Source of the DNA: Mycobacterium ahvazicum
GTDB taxonomy: Bacteria > Actinomycetota > Actinomycetes > Mycobacteriales > Mycobacteriaceae
Reading direction: 5' to 3'
Assembly (NCBI RefSeq): GCF_900176255.2
Contig: NZ_FXEG02000002.1
Coordinates: 496,001 to 560,000, forward strand
DNA length: 64,000 nt
Of the stretch, positions 1 through 8,984 are shown in pieces (positions within the stretch are counted from its first letter, which is position 1; each line of letters begins with the position of its first letter). The notes below the pieces were generated by a model. That model searched no databases and was not told where the DNA came from. It saw only the letters and a program-made list of their open reading frames with translations. Made by a program: the position numbers and the translations under genes.

Positions 1-696
1 CTTCTCCAGCAGGGGCATGCCGTCGCGGTGGTATTCGGTTGCCAGCCGGCTGCCCGGTGCGCTCAGCGTGGTGATCGCGTCGAACAACCGATCCTGCGCC
101 TCCGGCGGCAGGTACATCAGCAGTCCCTCGGCGCTCCACGCCGCGGGCTTTGTCTCGTCAAAACCTGCTTGGCGCAACGCGTTTAGCCAGTCGTCGCGCA
201 GGTCGACGGCAATGGTCCGGCGCTGGGCCGTGGGTTCGGCGCCCAGGTTCGACAGCGCGGTGGTCTTGAACTCGACGACCGCCGGTTGATCAACCTCGTA
301 CACGACGGTGCCCGCGGGCCAATCCAGCCGATAGGCACGCGAGTCCAGGCCCGCGGCCAGGATCACCGCCTGGCGCACACCCGCGGCGGTGGCGTCGGTG
401 AAGAATTCGTCGAAATACCGAGTGCGCACGGCCATCATGTTGACCATTCGCCGCAGATTGAATTCTGCATCGGGGTCCGCGTCGGGGTCCAGACCGCCGG
501 TCTCATCGGTGATTTCGCCGTCGAGCACTCGGATGAAGAAATCCGCACCCACCGCGCGCACCAGCGGATCGGCGAACGGGTCGTCGATCAGCGCGTCCGG
601 GCCCTTGCCGGCAAGAGCGCGGCAGGCGGCGACCCAGGTCGCGGTCGCCCCCACGCTCGACGCCAGGTCCCAGGTGTCTTGATCGGTGCGTGCCAC
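1..696 (-). CDS. SAM-dependent methyltransferase, TIGR00027 family (partial)
   Basis: Probable S-adenosylmethionine-dependent methyltransferase of the mycobacterial TIGR00027 group, related to leucine carboxyl methyltransferases; the substrate is unknown. The first 232 codons are visible and the C-terminus is lost at the window edge. The family signature near the N-terminus ([15 protein letters not shown]) is followed by [13 protein letters not shown], the SAM-binding stretch [15 protein letters not shown], the acidic strand [13 protein letters not shown], and [12 protein letters not shown] chose GTG at 696 because it gives the usual MARTD-type start; a TTG at 702 overlapping the upstream stop is the alternative. 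It is the most downstream of three co-directional paralogues, so probably one transcript. Family assignment is firm, function is not. Confidence 0.85.
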   Translation of the reverse strand, partial: MARTDQDTWDLASSVGATATWVAACRALAGKGPDALIDDPFADPLVRAVGADFFIRVLDGEITDETGGLDPDADPDAEFNLRRMVNMMAVRTRYFDEFFTDATAAGVRQAVILAAGLDSRAYRLDWPAGTVVYEVDQPAVVEFKTTALSNLGAEPTAQRRTIAVDLRDDWLNALRQAGFDETKPAAWSAEGLLMYLPPEAQDRLFDAITTLSAPGSRLATEYHRDGMPLLEK

Positions 697-698
697 GC

Positions 699-1622
699 TC
701 AACCCCCCAGCGTTGCGGACAAGTATCTGATGTCGCCGAACGCCACCATGGACGGTTCGGTGGGAAACTCAAAACCGTTGCGCGCGTACATCTCCGGAGT
801 GCTACGCACCGTCGTCTGCCAGCCCCGCTCGGTGAGGTAGGCCGATACGTCATTGCGCTCGCCGGTGTAAACCAGTTCGGACCAGTTCAGATTCAGGCCC
901 ATCCGGCGCCACCGTTCGCTCATCTCGCGACCCCGCTTTTCGACACGGTCACACATGTCGGGGACGTAACCGGTACCGATCCGGCTGCCGGGCGCAGACA
1001 GCTCGGTGATGTTGTCGAACAGGCGATCCTGGGCGTCCGGCGGCAGGTAGCCGAGCAGGCCCTCGGCTATCCAGGCGGTCGGCTGCGTCGAGTCGAATCC
1101 GTTGCTGCGCAACGCGGCCGGCCAGTCGTCGCGCAGATCCACCGCCACCGTCCGGCGCTCGGTGGTCGGGGCCGCGCCGAGGCCGGCCAGGGTGCGGGTC
1201 TTGAACTCGATCACCTGCGGCTGGTCGATCTCGTAGAGCACGGTTCCGTCCGGCCACGGCAACCGGTAGCCGCGGGTGTCCAGCCCGGACGCGAGAATCA
1301 CCGCCTGGCGCACCCCGGCTTCGGCGGCATCGAGGAGGAAGGTGTCGAAGTACCGGGTTCGCACGGCCATGCCTTCGCTGAGCCGCTGCGTAGTGAACGC
1401 CGGATCGTCCTCGGAGAGTTCGACCTCGCCGTTCATCATCCGGATGAAGGCGTCCACCCCGACCGCATTGACCAGCGGCTCGGCGAAGGGATCGTCGATC
1501 AACGGATCGGGGCCCTTGGATGCCATCGCCCGGCGGGCCGCCACCGCGGTGGCGGTGGCTCCCACGCTGGACGCCAAATCCCAGCTGTCTCCGTCGAATC
1601 GCTTGCTGTCGGTGCTCGTCAT
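699..1622 (-). CDS. SAM-dependent methyltransferase, TIGR00027 family
   Basis: Complete 307-residue paralogue of its two neighbours. The protein starts [20 protein letters not shown], and its core contains [17 protein letters not shown], the nucleotide-binding segment [31 protein letters not shown] and [19 protein letters not shown] at 1622 is preferred over an upstream in-frame ATG at 1694 because the conserved N-terminus begins there and the longer version would run into the neighbouring coding region. Its stop lies beside the start of the partial methyltransferase and its start is 10 bases from the stop of the third copy, so the three are very likely an operon. No substrate can be inferred. 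Confidence 0.88.
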   Translation of the reverse strand: MTSTDSKRFDGDSWDLASSVGATATAVAARRAMASKGPDPLIDDPFAEPLVNAVGVDAFIRMMNGEVELSEDDPAFTTQRLSEGMAVRTRYFDTFLLDAAEAGVRQAVILASGLDTRGYRLPWPDGTVLYEIDQPQVIEFKTRTLAGLGAAPTTERRTVAVDLRDDWPAALRSNGFDSTQPTAWIAEGLLGYLPPDAQDRLFDNITELSAPGSRIGTGYVPDMCDRVEKRGREMSERWRRMGLNLNWSELVYTGERNDVSAYLTERGWQTTVRSTPEMYARNGFEFPTEPSMVAFGDIRYLSATLGG

Positions 1623-1632
1623 GCCTGCGCTC

Positions 1633-2544
1633 CTAACCGAGAGTGGCGGTAACCGAGACGATGTTGCGCAGTTGGGACAGGGCCTCGCTGTCATGGAAAT
1701 CGCGGCCGTAGTCGGCGAAAAGTTCGCGCCGTGGCCGCGAGCTCACCTGCCAGCCGTGGTCGCTCAGGTACTCGACGACGTCGCTGCGGTCGCCGTCGAA
1801 GAACAATTGCGACAGGTCGATGTCGCAGCCCAGATTGAGCCAGCGCTGGTTGAACTCCTGCGCACGCTCGGACATCGTCGTCTCCGAGGGCGGATGGAAC
1901 TCGGTGGCCAGCATGCTGCCGGGTGCCGACAGCGAGGTGATGTTGTCGAAGAGCCGGTCTTGGGCATCCGGGGGCAGATACATCAGTAACCCCTCGGCAC
2001 TCCACGACGTCGGCTGGGTGACGTCAAACCCGCTGCTGCGCAAGGCCATTGGCCAGTCGTCGCGAAGGTCGATGCTGACGGTGCGTCGCTCCGCGGACGG
2101 TAGGGCGCCCAGGCTGGACATTGTGGTGGTCTTGAACTCGATGACCTGGGGCTGATCCACCTCGTAAACGACGCTGCCGTCCGGCCAGGACAGCCGATAG
2201 GCGCGCGCGTCGAGTCCGGCGGCCAGAATCACCGCCTGGCGGATGCCGTCACGAGCGGCGTCTCGAAAGAAATCGTCGAAGAAGCGGGTGCGCACCGCGA
2301 TCGAGTCGGTCTCGACCTGCAGGTCGCCCAGGCCGCCCTCGGGCGTCTCGGCCGTGGTCAGCTTGCCGTCGACCACCCGCGTGAAGAAGTCCAGCCCGAC
2401 CGCCCGCACCAACGGTCCCGCGAATGGATCGTTGATGATCGGGTTGTCCTCGTTGCTGGCCACCGCGCGGGCCGCGGCGACCATCGTGGCCGTGGCGCCG
2501 ACGCTCGAGGCCAGATCCCAACTGTCTTGGTCAGTGCGTGTCAT
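1633..2544 (-). CDS. SAM-dependent methyltransferase, TIGR00027 family
   Basis: First gene of the minus-strand methyltransferase array, 303 residues, beginning [20 protein letters not shown]. It shows the same order of motifs as its neighbours: [57 protein letters not shown] at 2544 is preceded by a purine-rich GAGGAGC ribosome site on the minus strand. It is divergent from secY, as Rv0731c is in M. tuberculosis, which suggests orthology with that gene. The three copies look like products of tandem duplication; the metabolite they methylate is not evident. Confidence 0.88.
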   Translation of the reverse strand: MTRTDQDSWDLASSVGATATMVAAARAVASNEDNPIINDPFAGPLVRAVGLDFFTRVVDGKLTTAETPEGGLGDLQVETDSIAVRTRFFDDFFRDAARDGIRQAVILAAGLDARAYRLSWPDGSVVYEVDQPQVIEFKTTTMSSLGALPSAERRTVSIDLRDDWPMALRSSGFDVTQPTSWSAEGLLMYLPPDAQDRLFDNITSLSAPGSMLATEFHPPSETTMSERAQEFNQRWLNLGCDIDLSQLFFDGDRSDVVEYLSDHGWQVSSRPRRELFADYGRDFHDSEALSQLRNIVSVTATLG

Positions 2545-2801
2545 CGTGCTCCTCGATCCTCCGCAGCCAGCTTTGATACTTAGCAAATGCAACGAGCTTT
2601 CAAAACTCTACGCCTGGTTGCTGTCCGCTTCCTGAATTTTTTGAGCCCTTTTGGTGCGGCTCCATGACGCCCTTTTAAGGATCTACTCCGACCAGCTGTT
2701 AGTCTCGTACACGATTTGACGCGTGACGCCGTACGTCCTGGCCTGCGGGTGTTGAGCGCGCGTAAACGCAGGAATACCCCCGGCCGCGCAGGAGGATAGA
2801 A

Positions 2802-4127
2802 GTGCTTTCGGCTTTCATCTCGTCGCTGCGAACAGTCGACTTGAGACGGAAGATCCTCTTCACGCTTGGCATTGTCGTGCTGTATCGCCTCGGCGCCGCT
2901 TTGCCGTCGCCCGGCGTCAACTACCCGAATGTGCAGCAGTGCATTAAAGAGGCCAGCGGTGGCGAAGCTGGGCAGATTTATTCGCTGATCAACCTGTTCT
3001 CCGGCGGCGCGCTGCTCAAGCTCACCGTGTTCGCGGTGGGCGTGATGCCCTACATCACCGCGAGCATCATCGTGCAGCTGCTCACCGTGGTCATTCCACG
3101 GTTCGAGGAATTACGCAAGGAAGGCCAGTCCGGCCAGGCCAAGATGACCCAGTACACGCGTTATCTGGCGATCGCGCTGGCCATCCTGCAGGCCACCAGC
3201 ATCGTGGCTCTGGCGGCCAACGGCGGCCTGCTGCAGGGCTGCTCGCTGGACATCATCGCCGACCAAAGTATCTTCACCCTGGTCGTCATCGTGCTCGTCA
3301 TGACGAGCGGTGCGGCGCTGGTGATGTGGATGGGTGAGCTGATCACCGAGCGTGGCGTCGGCAACGGCATGTCGCTGCTGATCTTCGTCGGCATCGCCGC
3401 CCGCATTCCGTCCGAGGGCAAGACGATCCTGGACAGCCGCGGCGGGATGATCTTCACCGCCGTGCTGCTCGCCGCGCTGCTGATCATCGTCGGCGTGGTC
3501 TTCGTCGAGCAGGGCCAGCGCCGGATCCCGGTGCAGTACGCCAAGCGCATGGTGGGCCGGCGCATGTACGGCGGCACCTCGACGTATCTGCCGCTCAAGG
3601 TCAACCAGGCCGGTGTTATCCCCGTCATCTTCGCCTCGTCGCTGATCTACATCCCGCACCTGATCACCCAGTTGATCCGCAGCGGCAGCGGAGGTGTGGG
3701 CAACAGCTGGTGGGACAAGTTCGTCGGCACCTACCTGTCGGACCCGAGCGATCCGGTCTACATCGGCATCTACTTCGGGCTGATCATCTTCTTCACGTAC
3801 TTCTACGTGTCGATCACCTTCAATCCCGACGAGCGCGCTGACGAAATGAAGAAGTTCGGCGGCTTCATCCCCGGCATCCGGCCGGGCAAGCCCACCGCCG
3901 ACTACCTGCGTTTCGTGCTGAGCCGGATCACGCTCCCGGGCTCGATCTACCTCGGTGCGATCGCGGTGCTGCCCAACCTGTTCCTGCAGATCGGGAATGC
4001 CGGGACGGTGCAGAATCTGCCATTCGGCGGTACGGCGGTTCTGATCATGATTGGCGTCGGGTTGGATACCGTCAAACAGATCGAGAGTCAGCTGATGCAG
4101 CGCAACTACGAAGGGTTCCTCAAGTGA
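2802..4127 (+). CDS. secY: Preprotein translocase subunit SecY
   Basis: Central channel subunit of the Sec translocon (SecYEG) in the cytoplasmic membrane, for export and membrane insertion of unfolded proteins. The 441-residue product has the family length and about ten hydrophobic segments. Recognisable signatures are [11 protein letters not shown] near the N-terminus, [15 protein letters not shown] in TM2, [13 protein letters not shown], and the cytoplasmic loop [12 protein letters not shown]. The GTG start is preceded by AGGAGG at 2790-2795, ideally spaced. Its stop overlaps the adk start (GTGA), so secY-adk-mapA form one translationally coupled unit, the end of the ancestral spc ribosomal operon. 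Confidence is very high. Confidence 0.98.
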   Translation: MLSAFISSLRTVDLRRKILFTLGIVVLYRLGAALPSPGVNYPNVQQCIKEASGGEAGQIYSLINLFSGGALLKLTVFAVGVMPYITASIIVQLLTVVIPRFEELRKEGQSGQAKMTQYTRYLAIALAILQATSIVALAANGGLLQGCSLDIIADQSIFTLVVIVLVMTSGAALVMWMGELITERGVGNGMSLLIFVGIAARIPSEGKTILDSRGGMIFTAVLLAALLIIVGVVFVEQGQRRIPVQYAKRMVGRRMYGGTSTYLPLKVNQAGVIPVIFASSLIYIPHLITQLIRSGSGGVGNSWWDKFVGTYLSDPSDPVYIGIYFGLIIFFTYFYVSITFNPDERADEMKKFGGFIPGIRPGKPTADYLRFVLSRITLPGSIYLGAIAVLPNLFLQIGNAGTVQNLPFGGTAVLIMIGVGLDTVKQIESQLMQRNYEGFLK

Positions 4128-4669
4128 GAGTCGTTTTGCTGGGGCCACCGGGGGCGGGTAAGGGCACACAGTCGGAGAAACTCAGCGAAAAGCTCGGCAT
4201 TCCGCAGATCTCCACCGGGGACCTGTTCCGGAGCAACATCGGGCAGGGCACCAAGCTCGGCCTGGAGGCCAAGCGCTACCTGGACGCGGGCGACTTGGTC
4301 CCCTCCGACCTGACCAACCAGCTCGTCGACGACCGGCTGAACGACCCTGACACCGCCAACGGCTTCATCCTGGACGGCTATCCCCGCTCGATCGAGCAGG
4401 CCAAAGCGCTGCACGAAATGCTGGAACGCCGCGGCACCGACATCGACGCGGTGCTGGAATTCCGGGTGTCCGAGGACGAGTTGCTGGAGCGCCTCAAGGG
4501 CCGCGGCCGCGCCGACGACACCGAGGACGTCATCATCAACCGGTTCAAGGTGTACAACGACGAGACCGCGCCGCTGCTGGAGTACTACCGCGACGAACTC
4601 AAGACGATCGACGCCATCGGATCGTTGGACGAGGTATTCGCGCGCGCGCTGCGAGCGCTGGGCAAGTAG
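4124..4669 (+). CDS. adk: Adenylate kinase
   Basis: Cytoplasmic phosphotransferase interconverting ATP plus AMP and two ADP. The 181-residue protein is the short form lacking the zinc LID insertion, as in M. tuberculosis. The P-loop [10 protein letters not shown] is at residues 7-16, followed by the NMP-binding ISTGDLFR and the substrate motif ILDGYPRS, with [12 protein letters not shown] as the shortened lid. The GTG start overlaps the secY stop by four bases and mapA begins two bases after the adk stop, so expression is coupled within secY-adk-mapA. It has the expected length and no missing catalytic arginines. Confidence 0.98.
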   Translation: MRVVLLGPPGAGKGTQSEKLSEKLGIPQISTGDLFRSNIGQGTKLGLEAKRYLDAGDLVPSDLTNQLVDDRLNDPDTANGFILDGYPRSIEQAKALHEMLERRGTDIDAVLEFRVSEDELLERLKGRGRADDTEDVIINRFKVYNDETAPLLEYYRDELKTIDAIGSLDEVFARALRALGK

Positions 4670-4671
4670 TG

Positions 4672-5472
4672 ATGCGCGCGCTGGCGCGGCTGCGCAGAAG
4701 CAAGGTAGTGCCGCAGCGCAGCGCCGGCGAACTCGACGCGATGGCCGCGGCCGGCGCCGTGGTGGCCAACGCCCTGCAGGCGGTGCACGCGGCCGCGGTT
4801 GCCGGGGTATCCACGCTGAGCCTGGACGGAATCGCCGAGTCGGTGATCCGGGAAGCCGGGGCGACGCCGTCGTTCCTGGGCTATCACGGTTACCCGGCGT
4901 CGATCTGCGCGTCGGTCAACGACCGGGTGGTGCACGGCATCCCCTCCGCCGCGGAAGTCCTCGCCTACGGTGACCTGGTCTCCATCGACTGCGGTGCGGT
5001 CCTGAACGGCTGGCACGGCGATGCCGCGATCACGTTCGGGATCGGGGCACTCGATCCCAACGACGAGGCCCTTTCCGCGGCGACCCGGGAGTCGCTGGAA
5101 GCCGGCATCGCGGCGATGATCCCGGGCAACCGGTTGACCGACGTCGCCCACGCCATCGAAATGGGAACGCGGGCGGCCGAGGTTCGCCACCGCCGTGCGT
5201 TCGGCATCGTCGAGGGCTACGGCGGCCACGGCATCGGCCGGCAGATGCACATGGACCCGTTCCTGCCCAACGAGGGAGCACCGGGCCGCGGACCGCTGCT
5301 GGCCCCCGGTTCGGTGCTGGCCATCGAGCCGATGTTGACGCTGGGCACAGGTAAGACGCGGGTGCTCGACGACGACTGGACGGTCACCACTACCGATGGC
5401 TCACGGGCGGCGCACTGGGAGCACACCGTGGCGGTCACCGAGGACGGGCCCCGCATTCTCACGTTGAGCTGA
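4672..5472 (+). CDS. mapA: Methionine aminopeptidase type I
   Basis: Metallo-aminopeptidase that removes the initiator methionine from nascent proteins. The 266-residue product carries the five metal ligands in their usual contexts: the two aspartates in [19 protein letters not shown], the histidine in [13 protein letters not shown], and glutamates in LAIEPML and WEHTVAV. The start is ATG 4672, just after a GTG that is also in frame; the ATG gives the length of M. tuberculosis MapA (Rv0734, from memory). It is the last gene of secY-adk-mapA, and a new transcription unit (sigL) begins about 50 bases later. Confidence 0.96.
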   Translation: MRALARLRRSKVVPQRSAGELDAMAAAGAVVANALQAVHAAAVAGVSTLSLDGIAESVIREAGATPSFLGYHGYPASICASVNDRVVHGIPSAAEVLAYGDLVSIDCGAVLNGWHGDAAITFGIGALDPNDEALSAATRESLEAGIAAMIPGNRLTDVAHAIEMGTRAAEVRHRRAFGIVEGYGGHGIGRQMHMDPFLPNEGAPGRGPLLAPGSVLAIEPMLTLGTGKTRVLDDDWTVTTTDGSRAAHWEHTVAVTEDGPRILTLS

Positions 5473-5475
5473 TCT

Positions 5476-5503
5476 CGAACTAAACGCCTGTTGCACTCGT
5501 TTC
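5476..5503 (+). promoter_or_regulatory. Candidate SigL-type autoregulatory promoter
   Basis: CGAACT (5476-5481), a 16-base spacer, then CGTTTC (5498-5503), directly upstream of sigL. This resembles the SigL consensus I recall from M. tuberculosis, about TGAACC-N16/17-CGTGTC, and SigL is known to transcribe its own gene. The match is imperfect (one mismatch in each conserved core), so this is an inference. Confidence 0.45.
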
Positions 5504-5523
5504 AATGGGCAGGAGGTGATCGA

Positions 5524-6069
5524 GTGGCTCGAGGCGCTGGTACTTGGCGGGCTTCGGGGGTGGCAGAAGCTGCGTTGATGACGGCGCTCTACGACGAGCA
5601 CGCGGCGGTCTTGTGGCGCTATGCGCTGCGGCTGACCGGCGATGCCGCCCACGCCGAGGACGTGGTTCAGGAAACGCTGCTGAGGGCCTGGCAGCATCCG
5701 GAAGTCGTCGGTGACACCGAGCGGTCGGCGCGCGCCTGGTTGTTCACCGTTGCCCGCAACATGATCATCGACGATCGCCGCAGCGCCCGGTATCGCAATG
5801 TGGTCGGGTCGCTCGACGAAGACGGAGCGCCCGAGCAGGCCACGCCCGACGAGGTCAACGCGGCGCTGGACCGGCTGCTGATCGCCGACGCGATGACGCA
5901 ACTGTCAGCGGAACACCGCGCCGTTATCGAGCGCTCGTACTACCGCGGATGGACCACCGCGCAGATTGCTGCAGACCTTGACATTGCCGAAGGAACCGTG
6001 AAGTCGCGACTACACTATGCCGTGCGGGCTTTGCGGCTCACTCTGCAGGAACTCGGAGTTACTCGATGA
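5524..6069 (+). CDS. sigL: ECF sigma factor SigL
   Basis: Extracytoplasmic-function sigma factor that directs RNA polymerase to a small regulon, in M. tuberculosis linked to cell-envelope and thiol-oxidoreductase genes. The 181-residue protein has region 2 (LYDEHAAVLWRYALRLTGD, AEDVVQETLLRAW, TVARNMIIDDRRS) and region 4 with a helix-turn-helix (GWTTAQIAADLDIAEGTVKS). GTG 5524 is chosen because AGGAGGTGAT at 5511-5520 is a near-perfect ribosome site; a frame open from 5491 exists but lacks one. It is followed after 79 bases by rslA, encoding its inhibitor. Identity with SigL (Rv0735) is clear from near-identical sequence in memory and from the neighbours. Confidence 0.96.
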   Translation: MARGAGTWRASGVAEAALMTALYDEHAAVLWRYALRLTGDAAHAEDVVQETLLRAWQHPEVVGDTERSARAWLFTVARNMIIDDRRSARYRNVVGSLDEDGAPEQATPDEVNAALDRLLIADAMTQLSAEHRAVIERSYYRGWTTAQIAADLDIAEGTVKSRLHYAVRALRLTLQELGVTR

Positions 6070-6148
6070 CAGCGCGATGCCTTCCCGGGGCACCAATCCG
6101 TGTGGTCGTCGGCTCCGAATGCTTGAAGGGTGACAGGAGATGGATGAA

Positions 6149-6910
6149 ATGAAGACGCCGATTCCGGGGGTAGGCCCGCCCGGCGACAACGAGGTCTTTG
6201 GTCTGATCATGGGTGACAATCACCGCTACGCGATGTGGGATGCCGCATACGTGCTGGGGTCGCTGTCGTCCGTCGACCGCCGCGAATTCGAAGGGCACAT
6301 GCTGCAGTGCCCGGCTTGCCGGGACGCCGTCGCCGAACTCAGTGGAGTGCCGGCCCTGCTTTCACAACTCGATCGCGAAGAAGTTGCGGCGATCGCAGAG
6401 TCCGGCGATCTCCCACCGGCGACGCCGGAGCCCTCACCCGAGCTCTTGCCGTCGTTGCTGGCGAAGGTGGCCTGGCGCCGCCGCCGGACGCGGGCGATCA
6501 CCTGGGTGGCATCGTCCGCCGCGGCCGCGGTATTGGCGGTCGGCGTATTTGTCGGCATTCAAGGTCATAGCCCGTCGGCGACCCCGCCGCAGCCGGTGAC
6601 CGCTTCCTCGGAGATGGCGCAGGTGGGTACCAACTTGCTGGCGTCGACGGTGCAGATCTCCAGCCAGCACTGGGGGACCTACATCAACTTGAAGTGCGTC
6701 TGCCTGGCACCGCCGTATGCGCACCACGACACGTTGGCGATGGTTGTGGTCGGTCGCGACGGCAGCCAAACCCGGCTGGCGACCTGGGTGGCCGAACCCG
6801 GGCACACCGCGACGCCCGCCGCGAGCATCTCGACACCGATCGAGCAGATCGCCGCCGTGCAGGTGGTCGCCGCCGACAGTGGTCAGGTTTTGTTGCAGCG
6901 TTCGCTGTAA
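6149..6910 (+). CDS. rslA: Anti-sigma-L factor RslA
   Basis: Membrane-anchored zinc anti-sigma factor that sequesters SigL and releases it on oxidation. The 253-residue product has an N-terminal zinc anti-sigma (ZAS) domain with His50, Cys54 and Cys57 (GHMLQCPAC), a linker with LPSLLAKVAWRRRRTR, one transmembrane helix (ITWVASSAAAAVLAVGVFVG), and an extracytoplasmic domain containing NLKCVCLAPPYAHHDTLAM. ATG 6149 is preferred because AGGAGA at 6135-6140 lies 8 bases upstream; an earlier ATG at 6140 overlaps that ribosome site. The two extracytoplasmic cysteines in LKCVCL may add redox sensitivity, which is inference. Confidence 0.93.
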   Translation: MKTPIPGVGPPGDNEVFGLIMGDNHRYAMWDAAYVLGSLSSVDRREFEGHMLQCPACRDAVAELSGVPALLSQLDREEVAAIAESGDLPPATPEPSPELLPSLLAKVAWRRRRTRAITWVASSAAAAVLAVGVFVGIQGHSPSATPPQPVTASSEMAQVGTNLLASTVQISSQHWGTYINLKCVCLAPPYAHHDTLAMVVVGRDGSQTRLATWVAEPGHTATPAASISTPIEQIAAVQVVAADSGQVLLQRSL

Positions 6911-6915
6911 ACCTT

Positions 6916-6942
6916 CTCAGGTGAACCGGCGGCTCACCTGAG
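6916..6942. repeat. 9-bp inverted repeat between rslA and the TPP gene
   Basis: CTCAGGTGA (6916-6924) and TCACCTGAG (6934-6942) form perfect arms around a 9-base loop just after the rslA stop. It lacks a T-run, so it is not a classical terminator. It overlaps the SigL-like promoter described separately and could be an operator or a weak terminator. Confidence 0.6.
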
Positions 6943-6949
6943 TCGTGCC
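6922..6949 (+). promoter_or_regulatory. Candidate SigL promoter of the TPP/aminotransferase pair
   Basis: TGAACC (6922-6927), a 16-base spacer, and CGTGCC (6944-6949) match the remembered SigL consensus closely. The element lies 34 bases before ATG 6984, a normal promoter distance. It suggests that the two metabolic genes next to sigL-rslA belong to the SigL regulon. No experiment or search supports this beyond the pattern. Confidence 0.5.
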
Positions 6950-6983
6950 TTAGGCATCGTCTCAATCGAACTTAGGTGAGCAG

Positions 6984-7895
6984 ATGCCTCGGAAGCACCG
7001 GGTTGTTGACCACATCGTCGAATGCCTCGCGTCAATCGGTGTCGACCACATCTTCGGAGTGGATGGCGCCGACATCGAAGACCTTTACGACGCGGCACAT
7101 TTCCGCTCCGAGGTCACCGCGGTCCTGGCCAAGCACGAGTTTTCCGCCGCCACGATGGCCGACGGTTATAGCCGCAGCGGCGCCGGGCTCGGTGTGGTGG
7201 CCGCTACTTCGGGCGCCGGTGCGTTGAATCTTGTTGCAGGACTTGGGGAGTCGCTTGCGAGCCGGGTCCCGGTGTTGGCTTTGGTCGGGCAGACCCCGAC
7301 GACCATGGATGGCCGCGGCAGCTTCCAGGACACCAGCGGCAACAATGGATCCCTGAACGCCGAAGCGGTATTCTCCGCAGTGTCGGTGTCCTGCGAGCGG
7401 GTGTTGCGGCCGGCCGACATCGCTGCGGCGCTGTCCCGGGCCATCGCGGCGGCGCGCACCGGTGGTCCTGCAGTGTTGTTGCTGCCCAAGGACATTCAGC
7501 AAGCATTCGTCTACGCCGACCGATCGGGCCCCGCTGCTTTCGAACCGCGGCCGATCGATCAGGTCTTCGGGTTTGTGTTGGCGCTCAACGTGGCCCGCAA
7601 ACTGTTGTCCTCCGGTGAAGGGCACACCGCGCTGATCGCGATCGCGCAGAACGCGGCCGGTCAGTTCTTCGATCAGCCGACGATTCGCCGCAAGGCTCAG
7701 TCGGCCGTGCCCGGTGACGGGGCGGCGGTCGGACTCGTCAGGGTGGGTGACGAGTCGCCGATTCTCGATGTCGAATGCCGCACCTTCGGCGAATACGCGG
7801 GAGAGATGACCCTTTCCTTCGACCCGCAGCGTAAGTGGTGGCAGGCCGGCGACTTCGCCGGTGCGGCGGCGGTGCGCTGGGGCGGACGAGCCTGA
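6984..7895 (+). CDS. Truncated TPP-enzyme-like protein (PYR domain only) with unrecognised C-terminal domain
   Basis: The first about 180 of 303 residues look like the PYR domain of thiamine-diphosphate enzymes such as acetolactate synthase or phosphonopyruvate decarboxylase: IFGVDGADIEDLYDA, the cofactor-activating glutamate in LAKHEFSAATMADGYSR, then LGVVAATSGAGALNLVAGL, VLALVGQTP and PAVLLLPKDIQ. The rest, from about residue 186, does not resemble the usual TH3 and PP domains; there is no GDG...N TPP-binding motif. Known family members need PYR and PP domains together, so this chain could not be a normal homodimeric enzyme. ATG 6984 follows AGGTGAGC. Its stop overlaps the next start (TGATG), so it is coupled to the aminotransferase. 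It may be a half-enzyme needing a partner, a fusion, or a decayed gene; the open frame argues it is kept. Confidence 0.7.
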   Translation: MPRKHRVVDHIVECLASIGVDHIFGVDGADIEDLYDAAHFRSEVTAVLAKHEFSAATMADGYSRSGAGLGVVAATSGAGALNLVAGLGESLASRVPVLALVGQTPTTMDGRGSFQDTSGNNGSLNAEAVFSAVSVSCERVLRPADIAAALSRAIAAARTGGPAVLLLPKDIQQAFVYADRSGPAAFEPRPIDQVFGFVLALNVARKLLSSGEGHTALIAIAQNAAGQFFDQPTIRRKAQSAVPGDGAAVGLVRVGDESPILDVECRTFGEYAGEMTLSFDPQRKWWQAGDFAGAAAVRWGGRA

Positions 7896-8926
7896 TGCAA
7901 CCACTTGTCAGCTCTGCCACCGTGGAGGTCGATGACGCGGTTCCGCATGCCGTCGATCCACTGGCGTTGTCGCTCAACGAAAATTCGTTCCCGCCGCTTC
8001 CCGCGGTGCGATCGGTGTTGGTCAAATCCATCGACGCGGCCAACCGGTATCCGGAGTTCCTGCCCGAGCGGCTGCGCAACCTGATCGCCAATCGCATCGG
8101 GGTCGGTTCGGAGCAGGTGGTGCTGGGCGCTGGGGCGACGGGGGTGGTGCTGCAGGCTTTGCAGGCATTGACCGTTCCGGGTGACACGATGGTCATGTCG
8201 GCTCCCACCTTCGACGGCTACCCGATCATCGCGCAGATGGCGCGGCTGAACCCGGTGACGGTGCCGCTGAACAAGGGCGGCCACAACGATCTGGACCGGC
8301 TGGCCGACGCGGCCGCGAGGGCCCGCGTTGTGGTGGTGTGCCGGCCGCACAACCCCACCGGCACGCTGGAGCCGACGTCGCACCTGTTCCGCTTCCTGCG
8401 CCGGGTGCATCGCGACACCATTGTGCTGCTCGACGAGGCGTACATCGAGTTCGCCGCACCCGAACACCGGGTCGAGGTGTCGGCGTTGGCGCGTCGATTC
8501 CCCAATGTGGTGGTGGTACGGACGTTTTCCAAGGCGTACGGGCTGGCCGGGCTGCGGATCGGCTATGGGGTGGCCGCGCCCGAGTTGGCGGCGACGATGT
8601 GGTCACACCAGCTGCCGTTCGGCATCGCGATGATCAGCCTGCCGGCGGTCGCGGCGTCCTACAACGCTGAAGACGAACTGCTGCAACGGATCCGGATGAT
8701 CACCTGTGAGCGACGGTATCTGCGGATGCGGCTGTCCGCGCTGGGGATATACACGACCAACGCCCACGCGAATTTCATGTACCTGCCGTCGAAGACCGGG
8801 CGGCCGTGGAGTGAGGTGTTCGCCGACAGCGGGCTGCGGGTGCGCTGCTATCCCGACGGCGGCGCGCGGATTACCGTGGGCAGCCGCGAATCCACGCTCG
8901 CGGTGCTGGCCGCGGTCGGGAAATAG
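7895..8926 (+). CDS. PLP-dependent aminotransferase, HisC-like (class I/II)
   Basis: Fold-type I aminotransferase of 343 residues, resembling histidinol-phosphate and aromatic aminotransferases. The PLP-binding features are in order: LSLNENSFPPLP at the N-terminus, the glycine turn LGAGATGVVLQAL, RPHNPTGTLEP, the aspartate of LLDEAYIEF, and the Schiff-base lysine in TFSKAYGLAGLRIGYG, then the carboxylate-binding arginine near the C-terminus (GARITVGS). ATG 7895 overlaps the preceding stop by one base. Since it is not in a his cluster and is coupled to the TPP-like gene, a dedicated transamination step seems more likely than histidine synthesis. The substrate is unknown. Confidence 0.85.
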   Translation: MQPLVSSATVEVDDAVPHAVDPLALSLNENSFPPLPAVRSVLVKSIDAANRYPEFLPERLRNLIANRIGVGSEQVVLGAGATGVVLQALQALTVPGDTMVMSAPTFDGYPIIAQMARLNPVTVPLNKGGHNDLDRLADAAARARVVVVCRPHNPTGTLEPTSHLFRFLRRVHRDTIVLLDEAYIEFAAPEHRVEVSALARRFPNVVVVRTFSKAYGLAGLRIGYGVAAPELAATMWSHQLPFGIAMISLPAVAASYNAEDELLQRIRMITCERRYLRMRLSALGIYTTNAHANFMYLPSKTGRPWSEVFADSGLRVRCYPDGGARITVGSRESTLAVLAAVGK

Positions 8927-8984
8927 GCGCGCGCTGGATCGGGCCAGTTGACCCGCTTTTGCCGCGAGTGCGGTAAGAAAAGGG

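Noticed and set aside
2545..2801. Specific secY promoter hexamers in the divergent region
   Set aside because: Several TTGA-like words (for example near 2716) occur, but none has a -10 box at good spacing; I see no other feature in these 257 bases.
3111..4169. Minus-strand open frame across secY
   Set aside because: Antisense shadow of secY, with low-complexity His/Asp-rich product.
6984..7895. Full-length acetolactate synthase
   Set aside because: Only the PYR domain is present and the TPP-binding PP motif is missing.
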